Positions 25,204-37,900 of a stretch of DNA of 64,000 bases are shown piece by piece. The stretch comes from Rhinopomastus cyanomelas. Taxonomy: Eukaryota; Chordata; Aves; Bucerotiformes; Rhinopomastidae. The first letter of the stretch is position 1; every line of letters begins with the position of its first letter. The notes below the pieces were generated by a model. The model searched no databases. It was given only the letters and a program-made list of their open reading frames with translations, and was not told the origin of the DNA. A program made the position numbers and the translations under genes. The DNA lies in contig VXBP01000402.1 in assembly GCA_013400115.1 (NCBI GenBank), positions 186,001 through 250,000 of the forward strand. The letters run 5' to 3'.

Positions 25204-25420
25204 CGCATTTCCAAGAGCAGGGCCCAGGCTCCCAGCGTGGAGCACGCCGCTGCAGCAGCCATTTAAAATTCTGCTAAATCATTCTGCGGTTCTCTAAGCA
25301 GTACTAATAGCTTTTAGGCTGGCTGGCAGTCTCACTCCGATAGGAAGCCTCGCTCAGGCTTCCAGACCGTTTATGTGTGCGGGTGAGCGAGAGAGAGAGA
25401 GCGCCGCGGATTTAATTTAG
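25204..25420. promoter_or_regulatory. CpG-dense non-repeat block
   Basis: I count 13 CpG dinucleotides in about 215 bp (including gcacgccgc and gcgccgcgg), well above surrounding sequence. It is flanked by AT-rich 'atttaaaattctgctaaatc' and a short GA run (25389-25401). In a CpG-depleted vertebrate genome this suggests an unmethylated or conserved element such as an enhancer or weak promoter. No TATA box or open frame of note. Confidence 0.35.
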
Positions 25421-25455
25421 TGCCCTTGGTGGCTTTCAGTAGAATATATATATAT
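25389..25455. repeat. Short GA and TA simple repeats
   Basis: A GA run (25389-25401) and a TA run (25444-25455) flank the right edge of the CpG-dense block. Both are short enough to be incidental. Confidence 0.7.
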
Positions 25456-26403
25456 TAATCACTGGTGACTTCTGGTTTGGGGGGTGAGGGTTCATCTGGA
25501 GTACAGGAAAATCAAATAAAACTCATAAAGATGAAAGTTGTCTTGATTTCATTTGCTGATTTTAAACAGCAAATTGTTTCTTACCTATCCTTCCATGATA
25601 ATTGGTAAATGTACTGAAATGGGTTATTTGAGTTTCAATGGACTCTCTGGGCAATGGCACAATAATTGGAGTTCAGAATGTGCCCTACAGGTACAATTGC
25701 TAATTGCATTTCTCAGATAATTTCTGTCTGAGAGAAACACATTGTATTTTGAAACTGGCATCTTGCAACAAGGAGGCAGACCATTTCTTTAGCTGTGTCT
25801 GGCGTGGGGTCCCCAGGCAGTCGAGAGGCAAAAGCACAGCACTGAATATGTGAGGCATTGGCTCAGCTGCAGGGAGCAAGAAATGGGAGTAAATTGTGCG
25901 AGATGAATGAGACTCAGTAGGTCTGTAGGCAACATTACTCTGTAGATGAGAGTCACTTCATCAGACATTAGGCTTTGAATATTGCACTTTAATTTGGTTG
26001 AATAGTGGCTTTCCATTGCCCTCAGAGGGCAATTTATCCTATCTGGAGTTAAGGGCTCGCATTTTCAGAACACGAGTCATCTCCTTATCTGTGGATAACT
26101 CACCTTCTGCAGCTGCAGAGTAGAGAATGGATGAAGCCTGCTTTAGATGTGCACACTGCACTTCCAGGTGATCACAGCTGGGTTCAGAGATGTCGTGCCA
26201 GGGGCAGAGTTTGATCCAAGAAGCTACAGGGCAGAACAGTTTGGTTAAAAGGAACCGAATCTGGAGTGGAGACAAAGCTATGGAAGCCTGTGCTGGTGCA
26301 GCTGAGAGCAGATGATGCCCATAGTCTTCAGATTACAACTGTGGGAGCACTTTAGTCATTTTTTTAATCTCATGTCTACAGAAAGCAAGGAAGAATTATG
26401 TTA

Positions 26404-26421
26404 AATAATAATAATAATAAT
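26404..26421. repeat. (AAT)n microsatellite, about six units
   Basis: Six consecutive AAT-type triplets following 'ttaa'. Too short to be remarkable. Confidence 0.85.
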
Positions 26422-26808
26422 GCAAGAATGCTCAGGGACTGGTGGGGACTGGGAGTGTTCTGTGCTTGGAGTGGTGTTACTGGTACCCATAGTCCATGGG
26501 CAGAGTGGCCTGGGTGGCACTGCTGGCAGAGGGGCATCTGCCCTTTCATCCTTCTAACCCAGCAACACAGAGCTGTGTGTGAGCAGCTTTGCTGAAAATA
26601 AGGCAAAAAACCAATCATCCAGTCACAGCTGGTGCCTCTCTTCTCCTCTCCCACATAGCTGCCGTTGCCATGGCAGCAGTTATCACTGTTGGAGGATGCT
26701 CTGGAGGACCTGTTCCTCCTTGCCTGTTTCCACTACTCGGGGAGCATCAGGCTGCTCCCTTGGAGGAGACGGTGGCAAGTTCCTTCACTGGAGAGTAGTC
26801 TTCCTTTT

Positions 26809-26844
26809 TAGTACATCTTAGCAGGCCATTGCTAAGATGTACTA
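26809..26844. repeat. Perfect 15-bp inverted repeat with 6-nt loop
   Basis: The left arm 'tagtacatcttagca' (26809-26823) is the exact reverse complement of the right arm 'tgctaagatgtacta' (26830-26844), separated by 'ggccat'. The pairing does not extend outward. An exact stem of this length with a short loop is unlikely by chance in 64 kb. It could be a folded-back duplication, a terminal-inverted-repeat relic or a structured RNA segment. It is too short for a normal pre-miRNA. Confidence 0.9.
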
Positions 26845-28489
26845 CTGAATTTGGGAGCTCTGACAACTCTCAAACACCAACAGGCACACCCAGGAAATGT
26901 TTGATAGGATCTTGTTTGCAAAATTCAGAGCATGTGAGAGGGATGGATCTTGTGGACTACTCACTCCACTGAGGTAACCCAATTTGATGTAAACCAAAAC
27001 AAAGTACATTCAGGCTATTTCTATGAATTGTTTACAACTTTTCTCAACTGTTTCAACCTCCTTTATAGTTTCTTTTCACTTTTCTAACTAAGAGTAAGTA
27101 TAGTGTAAGTGTAACACATATAATACATGAATGTAAAGCAAGCTTATGGCTGTGGATACCTAGGGCCTAAAGGGATTGTTGTGGCAAGTGAATATCCCAG
27201 TGCAGGCACTGTAGAACCATGGGTGTTTCTCATGCTAGGATGATTTTCATTCCTGATGGCAGGTGTACAACAACAGAAGATTTCTCCATGTAGAACCTCT
27301 TGGACTTGTCTTCATGTTCACCTCTGCCCCCACAGAAATTTTCACCTATGATAGAAAGAGAGTAACTGTAGTAGCTGACATGAACTTTGACGTGGTTATA
27401 CGTGAAAAATACTTTGAGAAATGTTTTCCTGTTTTAATCCAGACTAAAGATAAACTGTCCATTCTCTGGGAAATTCAGACCAAAAGATCTCTCAAACCAC
27501 TTAGAAAATTCTCCTCAGCAGGTATTTTGTTAAAGGAAACAATTATAAAACTATCAGAAGTTTCTTGCTTCAAGGGTTTCAGAAGGAAGCATCACTGAGG
27601 GAGTTCAAGCTCTGATATCCTTTTCTACTGCTTACTGTTCTATGGGACCCAGTTCTACCCTTGGATCCCAGCAGCCCTGAAGTGCTGGTTGATGACCAGC
27701 ATCCGCAAGGGCTTTTGAGGTAATTGTCCCTGTCTGGAGAGCCTGAAGCTTTTTCAGCTCCGAGGATTTTGATGATTGCTTCCAAGAGAGAGGAAGGGAA
27801 AGAGTGAGCTGGCAGGAAAGCAGATGGTGCTCTGCTGGAGCCCTTGCAAGGTGAGTGAAAATCAGCATCCCTTTTCCTGAATGGACAATTTTCAATGGAA
27901 AGTTGTTTTTGCTAGAATTTTTCTGCACAGCTTTTCCCCCTGGGTTTTCAGTGCCGATTCTCCACATCCTTACTCTTCCCTGAGGGTCTGGCACCTTGCC
28001 CAGCTTTAGAGTCCCACCGGCAGCAAGGTCTTCTGTCTGGTGGACCCACTGCATTGCAGAAGTCCATTAAGTTGATGTTTCAGACAGAAATGGGACAGGC
28101 ATTTGCCCCATTGAGAAGTGAGAGCTTGAAGTTATGGGTTACTTGCCCCAGAGCACCCAGGAGTTATTGCACCAGCATTTCCAGATGAAATAATGTTGTG
28201 TTATGGACAGGGATGTTGCTGAAAAGGTTCATGTTTCTTTTGAATGGAAAAAACTCTCTGTTGTGGAGTAACTGGTGTGGGTTTTTTTCCCAAATCCATC
28301 TTTTGCTCAAGGGAAGGGAGATATTTTTCATTACTATTTTCATGGAGATGGGAAGTGGGCTGTCAAAAAGAAAACCAAACCATTTTTAATTAAAGTTGGG
28401 TTACACTGACTATGTGGAGGTGGATCCAATATAGCTTTTACAAAACAGATAGCGAATCTTTAAAGGAAATCTTTTTGTTTGCCACTGCC

Positions 28490-28760
28490 AAGGTTCTATC
28501 TCAAGAATATTGTCTCGCCTTGAGGCTTAATAGGATTTCGATGTTATCTCTGCTGGGATTTCTGCTGCCAGCTTCAAACTGAAATAAACCATATTGGTGC
28601 AAGCTGTACTTAGCATTAACACTTTTGTTTTTCATACTGGGTGCTCCATTAGCGCTGCTACATCAATTTAGTAAAGAACACACTGAAAGCGAGCAGTCGG
28701 TTAATAGGAAGCCATGAAATATTCAGAGATGGCTCAAGCCAGAAACTTTTATCACTGCTG
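28490..28760. promoter_or_regulatory. Candidate conserved noncoding element
   Basis: Non-repetitive sequence with balanced base composition and several developmental-type cores (agcattaacac, catcaatttag, cggttaatagg), directly left of a CR1 fragment. The texture resembles conserved vertebrate enhancers. There is no open frame that would explain it as coding. Confidence 0.28.
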
Positions 28761-28843
28761 CTGCTGACAGTGCCATCTTTAAAAGAAGAGAGAGACCACA
28801 TAATGAAATGCCTGGGATCACTTCGTCTTGTGCTGCATTCTCA

Positions 28844-29188
28844 TCACAGAATCACTCTGGTTGGAAAAGACCCCTGGGATCATCCAGTCCAACCATCTAC
28901 CCTACCTCACAAGTTCACCCCTAAACCAGATCCCTCAACACCTCATCCAAATGATCTTTAAACACATCCAGGGATGGCTACTCAACCACCTCCCTGGGAA
29001 GCCCATTCTGGTGCCTGACCACCCTTTCTGTGAAAAAACTTATCCTAATACCAAGTCTAAACCTCCCCTGTTATCACTCAAACCCATTCTGTCTTGTTCT
29101 ATCCCTAATCGCTTGTGAGGAGAGACCAGCACCAACCTCTCCACAATGTCTATTCAGGTAACTGTAGAGAGTGATGGGGTCTCCTCAT
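28844..29188 (-). mobile_element. CR1 LINE 3' fragment of a third subfamily
   Basis: Begins 'cacagaatcactctggttgg' then 'aaaagacccctgggatcatc', 'cccctaaaccagatccctc', 'catccagggatggc', 'tgaccaccctttctgtg' and 'agagtgatggggtctcctc'. The same subfamily appears again at the right end of the window near 62.28 kb. The plus-strand open frames here (28770-28961, 28828-29118) are antisense readings of the repeat. Confidence 0.93.
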
Positions 29189-30834
29189 GATAGGGTTTGA
29201 ACCCTGATGTTGTCGAGAACATCTCCTGGCAGTTCTGTCTATCCTGCTGTGTGCTGTTAGGGAGTGGTTTTACTCCAGAAGCGTGAAGAATGATAGTGGC
29301 CCAAATGGTGCTGGTGTATCTCGTGCCTCAGTCAGGCAGGAGCAAGTGGTGGACTCTTGAACAAATTATTCTGAACATTTCTAAAGCAATTCATGTTCTG
29401 TGGATAGACGGTGTTGGAAATTATTACCCGAACTAACAACTGTGAAAGCGCATGTTCTTTCATGTCGACATCAACATTACTGTGGTGCACTTGAGAGAAC
29501 AGCTTTATTAAAAATCTGCTGATCCTGGGAACTGCTAACCTCTGTAGTGGGGCGGATATAAATTAAATCTGTTGATTGCACAAATTAGCCATTTCATGAA
29601 TAATATTAAAATGAACATAATACTAGCAAAATTAAAGACTAACCCATTTCATGTGATGCTTATAATTCTGAAGCAGAAGTGCTTGTGATGTTATCATTTT
29701 TATTAGAACACTTCCTGCACTACTTTGGCTGTGGAAGGGAAAAGGGGGAGAAGGAGTACCACATATTATACATAGTTAAGAAATTTCCTTTTCCTTTATC
29801 AGCCATCTGGAATAGATCAGATCAGCTAAGAATCATAAAAAGGAAAAGACTTTTAGTAGCCTAGTAGGAAGAAAGATCATCACCTCAAAGAAAAGAAATC
29901 TACTATAAAGTTACTGCTAAGGCAGGAGGGCTCATGTAGAAGTATGGAAGCAGAGGAGCTCTCAGATGAATTACCCAGGGGTGAAGGAAATAACCATAAG
30001 AGATATTAAAATTAAGTATTATTTTCCAGATCTGTCTTTCAAGCAGTTACACTTTAAGATTTAAAAATAACATGCCTCATAAAAACTAGCCCTCCTGCTG
30101 AACAGAGTTGTTTTGTTTGCTTAACTTTGTTATATTAATTGGTTGCTAGTAGTCTGCTAAAGTGAATAACAAGCCACTTGATGAGAAAAAAAGTGTATTT
30201 TCAGACCTGGAAACCACTAGACATCATTTAGTCACTAAGATTGAGTCAACCTAGGCAGATTACACTGGAGTATTGAGCAGGCAGGTGTTTGAGACCAAAG
30301 CCTGTGGTTGATAGCATTACTCTGCGTGATAAGTAAGCCTTTTGCAGAAATCCAGTCATATATCTTGGAAGGAGCAATGGTGATGGGGTGGGAGATCAGA
30401 CAGAGAAAGGAGAAGTGGGGGTTAGTACAAATTTGTAATTTCTCACCTGAAACGTTTCACTCTGGTGATGCTGATCAACTCTGGACATGGCAAAAGTTCT
30501 GTTCTGAGTCCCTGAACTGTGATTTAGGTTTTAGACATTACCATTAATTATTGAGACTCAGAAGGCTGCAAAAACATCTTGATTCATTGGCAAACTGACA
30601 AACATATGGTGTGTTTTGCAAACCTCTAGGTTTCTGTTCAGAGGAGGAGAACATTAATTGCATACAAATTCTAGAGGGAGTTCTGAAACCAGCCGTTGTT
30701 AATATTGTTAGATGTCATCTCTGGGAAGATCGGTGCCTTTTAAAATCTGAGTTGAAAATTCAGAGCTTTTAGAAAACTTTTGAGAAGGAAAGTGCTGAAA
30801 TGTAGTAAAGTCAGAGAAAAGCATAGAAGTATCT
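29189..30834. other. Unique DNA, no gene seen
   Basis: About 1.6 kb. An AT-rich stretch (29540-29700) with 'attgcacaaattagcc' and 'catgaataatattaaaatg' has enhancer-like texture, but support is weak. The plus-strand frames at 29679 and 30308 have no recognisable product. Confidence 0.5.
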
Positions 30835-30920
30835 GGTGATCCTGCTCCGGCAGGAGGATTGGACTAGATGATCTTTTGAGGTCCCTTCCAATCCCTAATG
30901 TTCTGTGATTCTATGATTCT
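30835..30920 (+). mobile_element. CR1 LINE 3' tail, about 85 bp
   Basis: 'ggtgatcctgctccggcagg' then 'ggattggactagatgatctt', 'gaggtcccttccaatccc' and the tail 'ttctgtgattctatgattct'. Plus-strand copy, severely 5'-truncated, common group. Confidence 0.95.
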
Positions 30921-33900
30921 TTACTATCTGGTGCTGGTGTCTCAACAGCTTTGCTTATTGATTCATAGTCTAGATAGTAGGTTAGTACACATCTTAGTAG
31001 ATGAGTATTTGTTAGCACTTGGAAACTGGCATCAGAATCTCTTCTATGTTGCCTGTGGCCTCCTACAAATTTTCCTTTGGCTATCCGATTGCCAGTTTGA
31101 TATATGAAATCCTGTGAATGTCAAAAATTCAAGTCTAGATTCACAGAACACAGAGTTTAATCAACACTGGCAATGGGCCTTAGATGAGGGAGATTGTGCT
31201 GTTGTTATTGACACAACACAAAATGCCTCACCGGAGGATGGTGCAACTCATCATGTAGAAGGTAAATTACCCTCTTTATCATCTAGGTTGTGCTATGGTG
31301 GCTGTTCTTCATCAGAGGAAGCAGCATGGTGTCCAGTCATCTCTCTGGCAGAGGATGGACAGTTGTAATGTCCCTTACTTAAAGGAAGGTCCAGCTGAGT
31401 AGCCCGTGGGCTTATCCTGTAGTCCCAGCATGCAGAGCAAAGACTAGTTCTGTGTAGGAAGTCTCTGGGACACAGTGCAAAAAAAATCCTGGGCCATGCT
31501 GTGACACAAAGGACCGGTCCCATTTACTGAGTCATTGTCCCACATCAACTCGTGATATTACCTTAACCCTTTTAAATGCGTTCAGTGATTCCTCTCTTTC
31601 AGAAGGATTGAATTCCTCATCATTTAGCACCATATGCATAATCCTGATGCTTTTCCCCTATTAAAGACTATCACGGCTTCATTACAGCCTTGTATTTCAG
31701 TGCCCATGGTCAGGCTCCAGAAGCAAATCTCATACTTACGTGCACACCCTCTAGAACACTCTTCTGCCGCAGCCTTTGAAGCTGCAACTTGTGGGTGGAT
31801 TTTCTTGCTTTTATCTTCCATCTCACATTCTTTATGTGTGCAAAATGGTTTAAAACTGCACCCCAGTGTGCTTATGAAATGCCAGGTCATTGACAAGAGT
31901 GGCACTCATTTGCTGTGGTCAATTTGGTACTAATAAGCTGAAACTATTCTGTGGGGATTCTTCTACATGGAACATAAACTCTTTTTCCCTCACTTAAGAA
32001 CACTTTCCTAGAAAATGATTGCAAGCTAACAGTTCTCCTCCTCATTTTAGTAACCAGTCTCAGTCTATACCAGTGCTATTTCCCCTAGCAGCTTTCCTTG
32101 TGAGCTCTATTTCAAGTCACCAAATCAATGATTACACAGTACGCAGTCCATTGCACTGTCTGTCCTGGGAGCCCAGGATGTAATGCAGCCCCTAATATCC
32201 TCGTGCCACAGTAAAAGTTGAGTTTACTGCAGTAGGCTAAATTCAGTGCTCAGGCTCTTTTGGTTTTTAGCTTTCTTTATTTTCATCCTCACATAAGAAA
32301 GCACATGGGATGTCTCAGGTGCCTCTCAGAAGTGCTAAGGCAGATGCCTGCTGAGCATGGGCTTCCTAGCCCTCTGCATATGCAACAGCAGCAGTGAAAG
32401 GGACCCTCCTAAAGTCATTATTCACTCAGCTATGAAGACTGCACTCTGCATGTATTAATCACACTGGTGACTGCAAATCTTTACCTATTTTCCTGTCCCT
32501 ATATCCAGTCAGTTTCCCAAATACACGATCCATTTGCTGTCCCTGTGGTTCCAGTGTTTCATATCGTAGCAAACCTTCCTTCCAACGACACACTCTGAAT
32601 TTCTCTCAAGAATGCCCTCTATGCTTATTCCCTACGAGGATGTGCTGAAATCTGCAATAAAATAAACATAACTGTAAGCAAAACCCACACATGTACAAGT
32701 TAATGCAGTTCATTTGCCCACTCCTGCTACCCTGTTTGCATGAGGCACTGCGTTCTTCTCTGGACAAGTTCCATGACTGGTACAGCACCATATCCACTGT
32801 TGATGCTCTGTGTATTTTCACCAACTACTGATCAGCTCTCCCTTGAACATCCATCATCTACATGTGAAGTCACAGCTCAATGGGAGTAGAAACTCTGGTT
32901 TAGTGGAATTATTATTAATAATCCATTGTAAAGCTTTCCAGCAATGCAGTTACTTTGCCTGATCTTTCTTTTACAGTGTAAGTGAGGTCTCTTTGTCTAC
33001 TTATGCTTCTGGAAGAGAGCTGTATCATTCCCTGATAAAATTAATCTTGTAATTTTGTCCCCAATAAATTGTCTGTGTGACATCATTAACTTCCCGCACA
33101 TTCTGTGTGGCCATAAATAACCTGCACTTCTTCATGGACAATGGGTGAAGCATGATCTGTCTGGCAGGCTATACATTGCTATGAATTTAAAAAAACCCCA
33201 AACCCTCATTAATTTTATGTTAATTTAACTAGTATTTTAACAATAACATCATTGCCTTATGTTTTCCTCAGCAATAATCAGATTCCCTCGTTGTGATAAA
33301 CTGCCCAGCCTTTGGCCTCATAGCTTACCCACTTGGGAATTGAATTATTGCTTCATAAAACAGAGGGTTGATTATATAATCACTTAATTAAATGTTGTAC
33401 TCAGTCATTGCCGAGCTATTCCTGAAATGCATTTGGCATCTGCCCTCACCAGGCAAATCTGAGCACTGGAAGTTAGTTTTTTCAGATGTGCTTCTTTAAA
33501 GGCTTGGTGTTCCTTTGTCTGTGTGATCTGGTTGTTTTCCATGTGTCAAGCTCACTTCTAATCACAGAGGAGAAGAAATGCTCCTTGTGTTGCTATCTGA
33601 CTTGCAGATTACAAGGCAGATGCATAACTCTTCTTGAGCAGGACAGTGGACAAGGAGAGCCCTCAGCAATCAATACTTCTTGCAGGGAACTCCCAGAGTC
33701 TTAGCAGGGTCGTATCAGTTGTTCATTTTCCCTAAGGCCTGTCTCTAAATGCATCTGTCAGTTCTTTCTCTCCTACCAGGAAGCAGAAAATGCTCAGCTT
33801 GTGTGAAATAACGACTTTCTGCTCTGCCGTTTTCCAACTTGGGTATTGCCCTGTGCTGCCTGTGGCTTGAGTGGCATGAACCAGACAACCTCACCTCTTC

Positions 33901-34900
33901 TCTTCATTGTTGGCACATTTCTGCGTGGGTCTGACTCAGTCTCTTGCCAGCTTTAAGGACTCTTTCTGTTAGCATCCCGGGGAGCAAGATCAAATCAGCG
34001 CAGAGAAATAGGGCAGAAAGCACTGACTGACTTAAACTTGTTTTACTTTTGTGAGAAGTGAATGCAAGAGCCTTTACTCTCTCTGTTCCCACCCCTCTCA
34101 GAAGCAGGTAACTAAGGCAGGAAGACAGTAATATAACTGATGCTGAAACAAAATCAGAACTTCCTCGCACTTGTTCATTTTACTCAACAATAGGCAGGTA
34201 CAACCTGTGAAACAGCTTGGTCTCACTGCTGAATGAGACTCTGACTATTCCCTAATTTCAAGAGTTTCTCTAGACTGCAAGACTTTGTGACCAAGGGGAC
34301 AAACCCTTTTCATTAAGCTGAGTCAGCCGTGTTTTGGCTAAGCACTGTACACTGCCAGAGATACTATCCCCTTGATCTTGTTTAATTATTTCCACAGGAT
34401 TAACTGCTTTCTTTGTGTGCCATTTTCCTTTGCAGAAAGCTCTGTGCTGGGTACGATGTCTTCTCTTATTATGCATTTGCCTGGAATATAAATTGCTTTT
34501 CAATCAGGCCTTTGCATTTCTAACAACATCTTCTGTACTGCAGCAGGTGCTTTCCCTAGCGGTTACTTATATGGACTCTAATGGCGTGTCATCTGTCTGT
34601 GCATCCACTTGACTGCCAGAGATGTAATAGAGGAATTTTCTACCAGCAGAAGCTCCTGGTAATTTTGGTTCTTTAAAGGCTTAGAATTTTTATGTATTTT
34701 AACATAGCTCATTTCAATGGGCTTAAATAAATCAGGAAGGTGTAAAAAGTCCTTCTGGAAGCAGTTTTGGGACTGGGTCCTGGGCAACTAATGATGAGAA
34801 GATGTGCTTAGGGAAGTTTACCATAGCACATACTGGACATGCTTCTCGGACCCCAGGTTTCTTTTCTGACAAGAAACCCCTTGCTACCTTGGTGAAGCAA
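30921..34900. other. Unique DNA, left half of the longest repeat-free stretch
   Basis: No recognised repeat or gene. An AT-rich enhancer-like stretch at 33180-33470 is listed separately. Open frames 31624-31905 minus and 31634-31933 plus are mirror frames of the same segment and not convincing. Confidence 0.55.
33180..33470. promoter_or_regulatory. Candidate conserved noncoding element
   Basis: AT-rich, non-repetitive sequence with several homeodomain-type cores: 'cattaatttt', 'gttaattt' and TTAATTAA at 33384-33391, together with 'gcaataatcagatt'. Such clusters are common in vertebrate developmental enhancers. Inference only. Confidence 0.25.
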
Positions 34901-37900
34901 GCGTGACTGGAGAGAAGACAGGGGTCTACTCTCCCCCAATCAAAACTAGGTGCAGTGCTAAGGGCATTGCTGTGCAAGAGGAATGAATTGTGTGTCTGTG
35001 TTGGACCACCTCTTTTTCTCTTCAGTTTGAGTTCCATTGTTTTCAGGACACAAACTTATCTGGTCCTTCAGTGAACCAAAGCAGTGGCTTGGGCTTGGGC
35101 TGAGGCTCTTAAAACAAATGATAGCTATAAAGGCTTTGGCTTTATTAATTCTTCCAACAAAGCCTTTGTCTTTTCTGCTCTGGATCTGCCTTTTATCATA
35201 CCCTAGTATTTCAGGAGTAATGCCAGTGGACAGAACTAAAGAACTATGATGTTCCTCAACAAATATTTTTAGAATAATCCATTCATCCACTTCACTATCA
35301 TCTCTCAAAAATGGGGCACTTGGAAACCAAAGCTTCCTCTTTTAGTCCAGAGACAGAAGGTCTCGCTGGATGGACCACAAGTACCAGATGGACATTGTCT
35401 CGTGTCTGCATTTACAACCTTATAATGCCTTTTATTTTCAAGATGTGGTCTCCCTTATTTAAAAGATAGAAGTGAACAAAAAACCATGCGTACTAGCTGG
35501 TGGAACAGAGGAAGACAGGCAATTCTGAAGAAGAACAGACGGTGGAGCTACTTCATTGCTGGTGACTGTGCAGGGCTGTGCAGGTTTTATTTCTCAGGCT
35601 CTGCAGAGAGGAAGCAGCAGCAGCACAGAAGAAAATCCCCAAATGCTTCTGCCATCACATCCCAGATCCTGTCTTTTGTGACTGAGTAAGTCAGTATGCA
35701 CAGCGTTCTGCGAGTCTTTTGCGGACTAATATTTTGACTCCTCTGTGTATGTTATCACCCCATTTCAGATAAAGTGCTATTTGCTGCTCCTTTTACTAGC
35801 AACTCTTTAAAGAACTCTATGCAGCACACAGTGGTGAGCAACTGATTGTACATTATGCAGTGAGAGCATCCAACTGCATCAGGACTTTCCCCAATGGCAT
35901 TTTAAAAATGGTTTTGCTGCAAAGAGGACATTCTCCACAAAGCAAAGAGGACATTATTAGCTTTGTATGGAAGGAGGACAGTGAATTCCCTGTTTCAGTC
36001 TTAAAATCCCAGCTACCGGTGTCTGCTTGTAAACATGCAGCATACCCAGCATTGTGAACTGCAGCCTCTGCTCCCACCGTGGTGAGTTGGCTGCAGACAT
36101 CCCCAGTGAACCAAAAAGAGATTAAATCATTAAGATAACATAGGTCGAGGCAAGCTCTCCATGGAATTTACACTAGGTGCTGTGCTTTAAACACTTGCAA
36201 AGCAAATAGGCACAAACCCAACTTTTATTAGGGCTGGTCAGTGAGCAGCTGGGTGAGGGTGAGCGAGCGCCTGGCAGTGCACAGGTCTCACATTCCTAGT
36301 ATGCAAGAAACCCCCAAACCCCAGCATCCTGAAAGCTGTCCTTTGTGGTTGGCAGCAACTTTCCTTAGGGAAAGTGTGACCATTTTCCCTGCCCCACTGA
36401 CCTGTCAGGAAGGTCTGCTGCTGCTCATCAGGAACAGAATCAAGAGCTATGTGTCCAGCCACTGTCCATCTACCCCTCTGTCCTGGGAGACATGTCCTCT
36501 GTGGTCAACAGGGATGGAGGCAACCACCATATCATGGGGTTTTCCAGAGGACCAGCTGAGACACGTGGCAGCTCCCTGGGGCCTGGAGTGCCTGCCAGTG
36601 TGGTCTTTAGCTGTTAATAGGATTTATATAGTCATTTAGGGGTTGGACACAGCTGACTCTGGGGATGGAACATGAGATGTGAGTTTTTATCTCCATGTCG
36701 CCTCAGAGCTGTTGGATGGGCCTGTGGAGTGTGTGACATCAGTGATGGTCCAAAGAGGAGACACAAGTCCATATTACATGCACTCCATACCCATAAATGC
36801 CCATGCAATTAGCACTAATTTGTGCTTCCCTCAGAAAACACTGCAGAGCAGCCAGGGACTGAGGGGCCGTATAGAGAAGCCCAAACTGCTGAAAATCTCT
36901 CTTAATAAAACTTGGATATTTTCTTGGACTGAAAAGGTTAAGCCTGCCCTGGAGCAAATTTCATGCCTTCCTTCAGTATCAACATTTGGAGAATCAAGTA
37001 ATTGGGCAAAGGAGAACTGGGTAATTGTCCACTGAGCTTATAGGACAGATGATCTGAAAGCCATCTACCTGCCCCTCAGGCTCCCTGCCATGTGTATAAA
37101 AACGAATAGATATTAGCACCAATTAAAAAAAAACACCAAAAAAGAGCAAAAAACCCAAGCAAGCAACCATTGTCTTAGGGACATAGAGGATAAACTGTCT
37201 TTTAACTTTAAAAAGGCCATTGCTTAAAATGGTTTCTCTAGAGTTATTTCCAGACTATATTTTTCCACAGCCTAAAGAAGGAGCCAAAGCCATCAGGCTC
37301 TTTTCTTATCACCTCAAATCTCATCATGGCCAGGCTCTGCATCTCTTCTCTAGTTAGGTTGCCAGGACTTCCCTGGTCCCTTTAGTCCAGAAAATCACCC
37401 TTCATTTCAAGGGTATCACAGCAAATTTGTACATATTTTGTTGTCATTGAAGGCCAGGAAAAACCAGGTCTTGCAATCTTTCGCTCAGCCCAACAGGCAC
37501 TCTGCCCCACTCCTGCTATGCGGCGTCAGGTGTTTGTTGGGTGTTGCTATGCTGACCAGATGTACCTGGTGCTCACCTGGAAGTGCAGCAAACATTCATC
37601 ATTGGCCCTGCAACTCCCCACTAGCTCCAGCAAGGCTTGGCTCTGGCTTCTTTCAGAAAGACACAAAACAGGTCTCACATGGAACCAGGCTGACTCACAC
37701 CTCTCGTTTTGTTTACCATCTCTGCATGAAGGGCAGACAGAGACAGCATCATGAGTGGGTAGAGACTCATGTGTCCTGTGTTTTATCTGTTGGCCCTGCG
37801 GTGCCTGACACCTTGCCTTGGCCAGGTCACTACATTTTGCAGCACCTTTAATCCCCCTATTTCATACCAATGTCAGGTCTGGCAGTGCAGAGCTTTTGCA

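Larger units (their letters stand above)
24326..28843. other. Unique DNA with several local structures
   Basis: About 4.5 kb without a gene. It holds a 26-bp tandem repeat, a CpG-dense block, short AT and GA simple repeats, a perfect hairpin and an enhancer-like stretch, all listed separately. Open frames at 26376-26654 minus, 27263-27598 plus and 27632-28054 minus have no recognisable product. Confidence 0.55.

Noticed and set aside
27263..28054. 111-codon plus frame and 140-codon minus frame
   Set aside because: No known motif and no exon-like boundaries that agree with each other.
37120..37156. A-rich tract that could be a retroposed poly-A tail
   Set aside because: Interrupted by C and G bases, no recognisable gene body upstream, and no flanking duplication seen.
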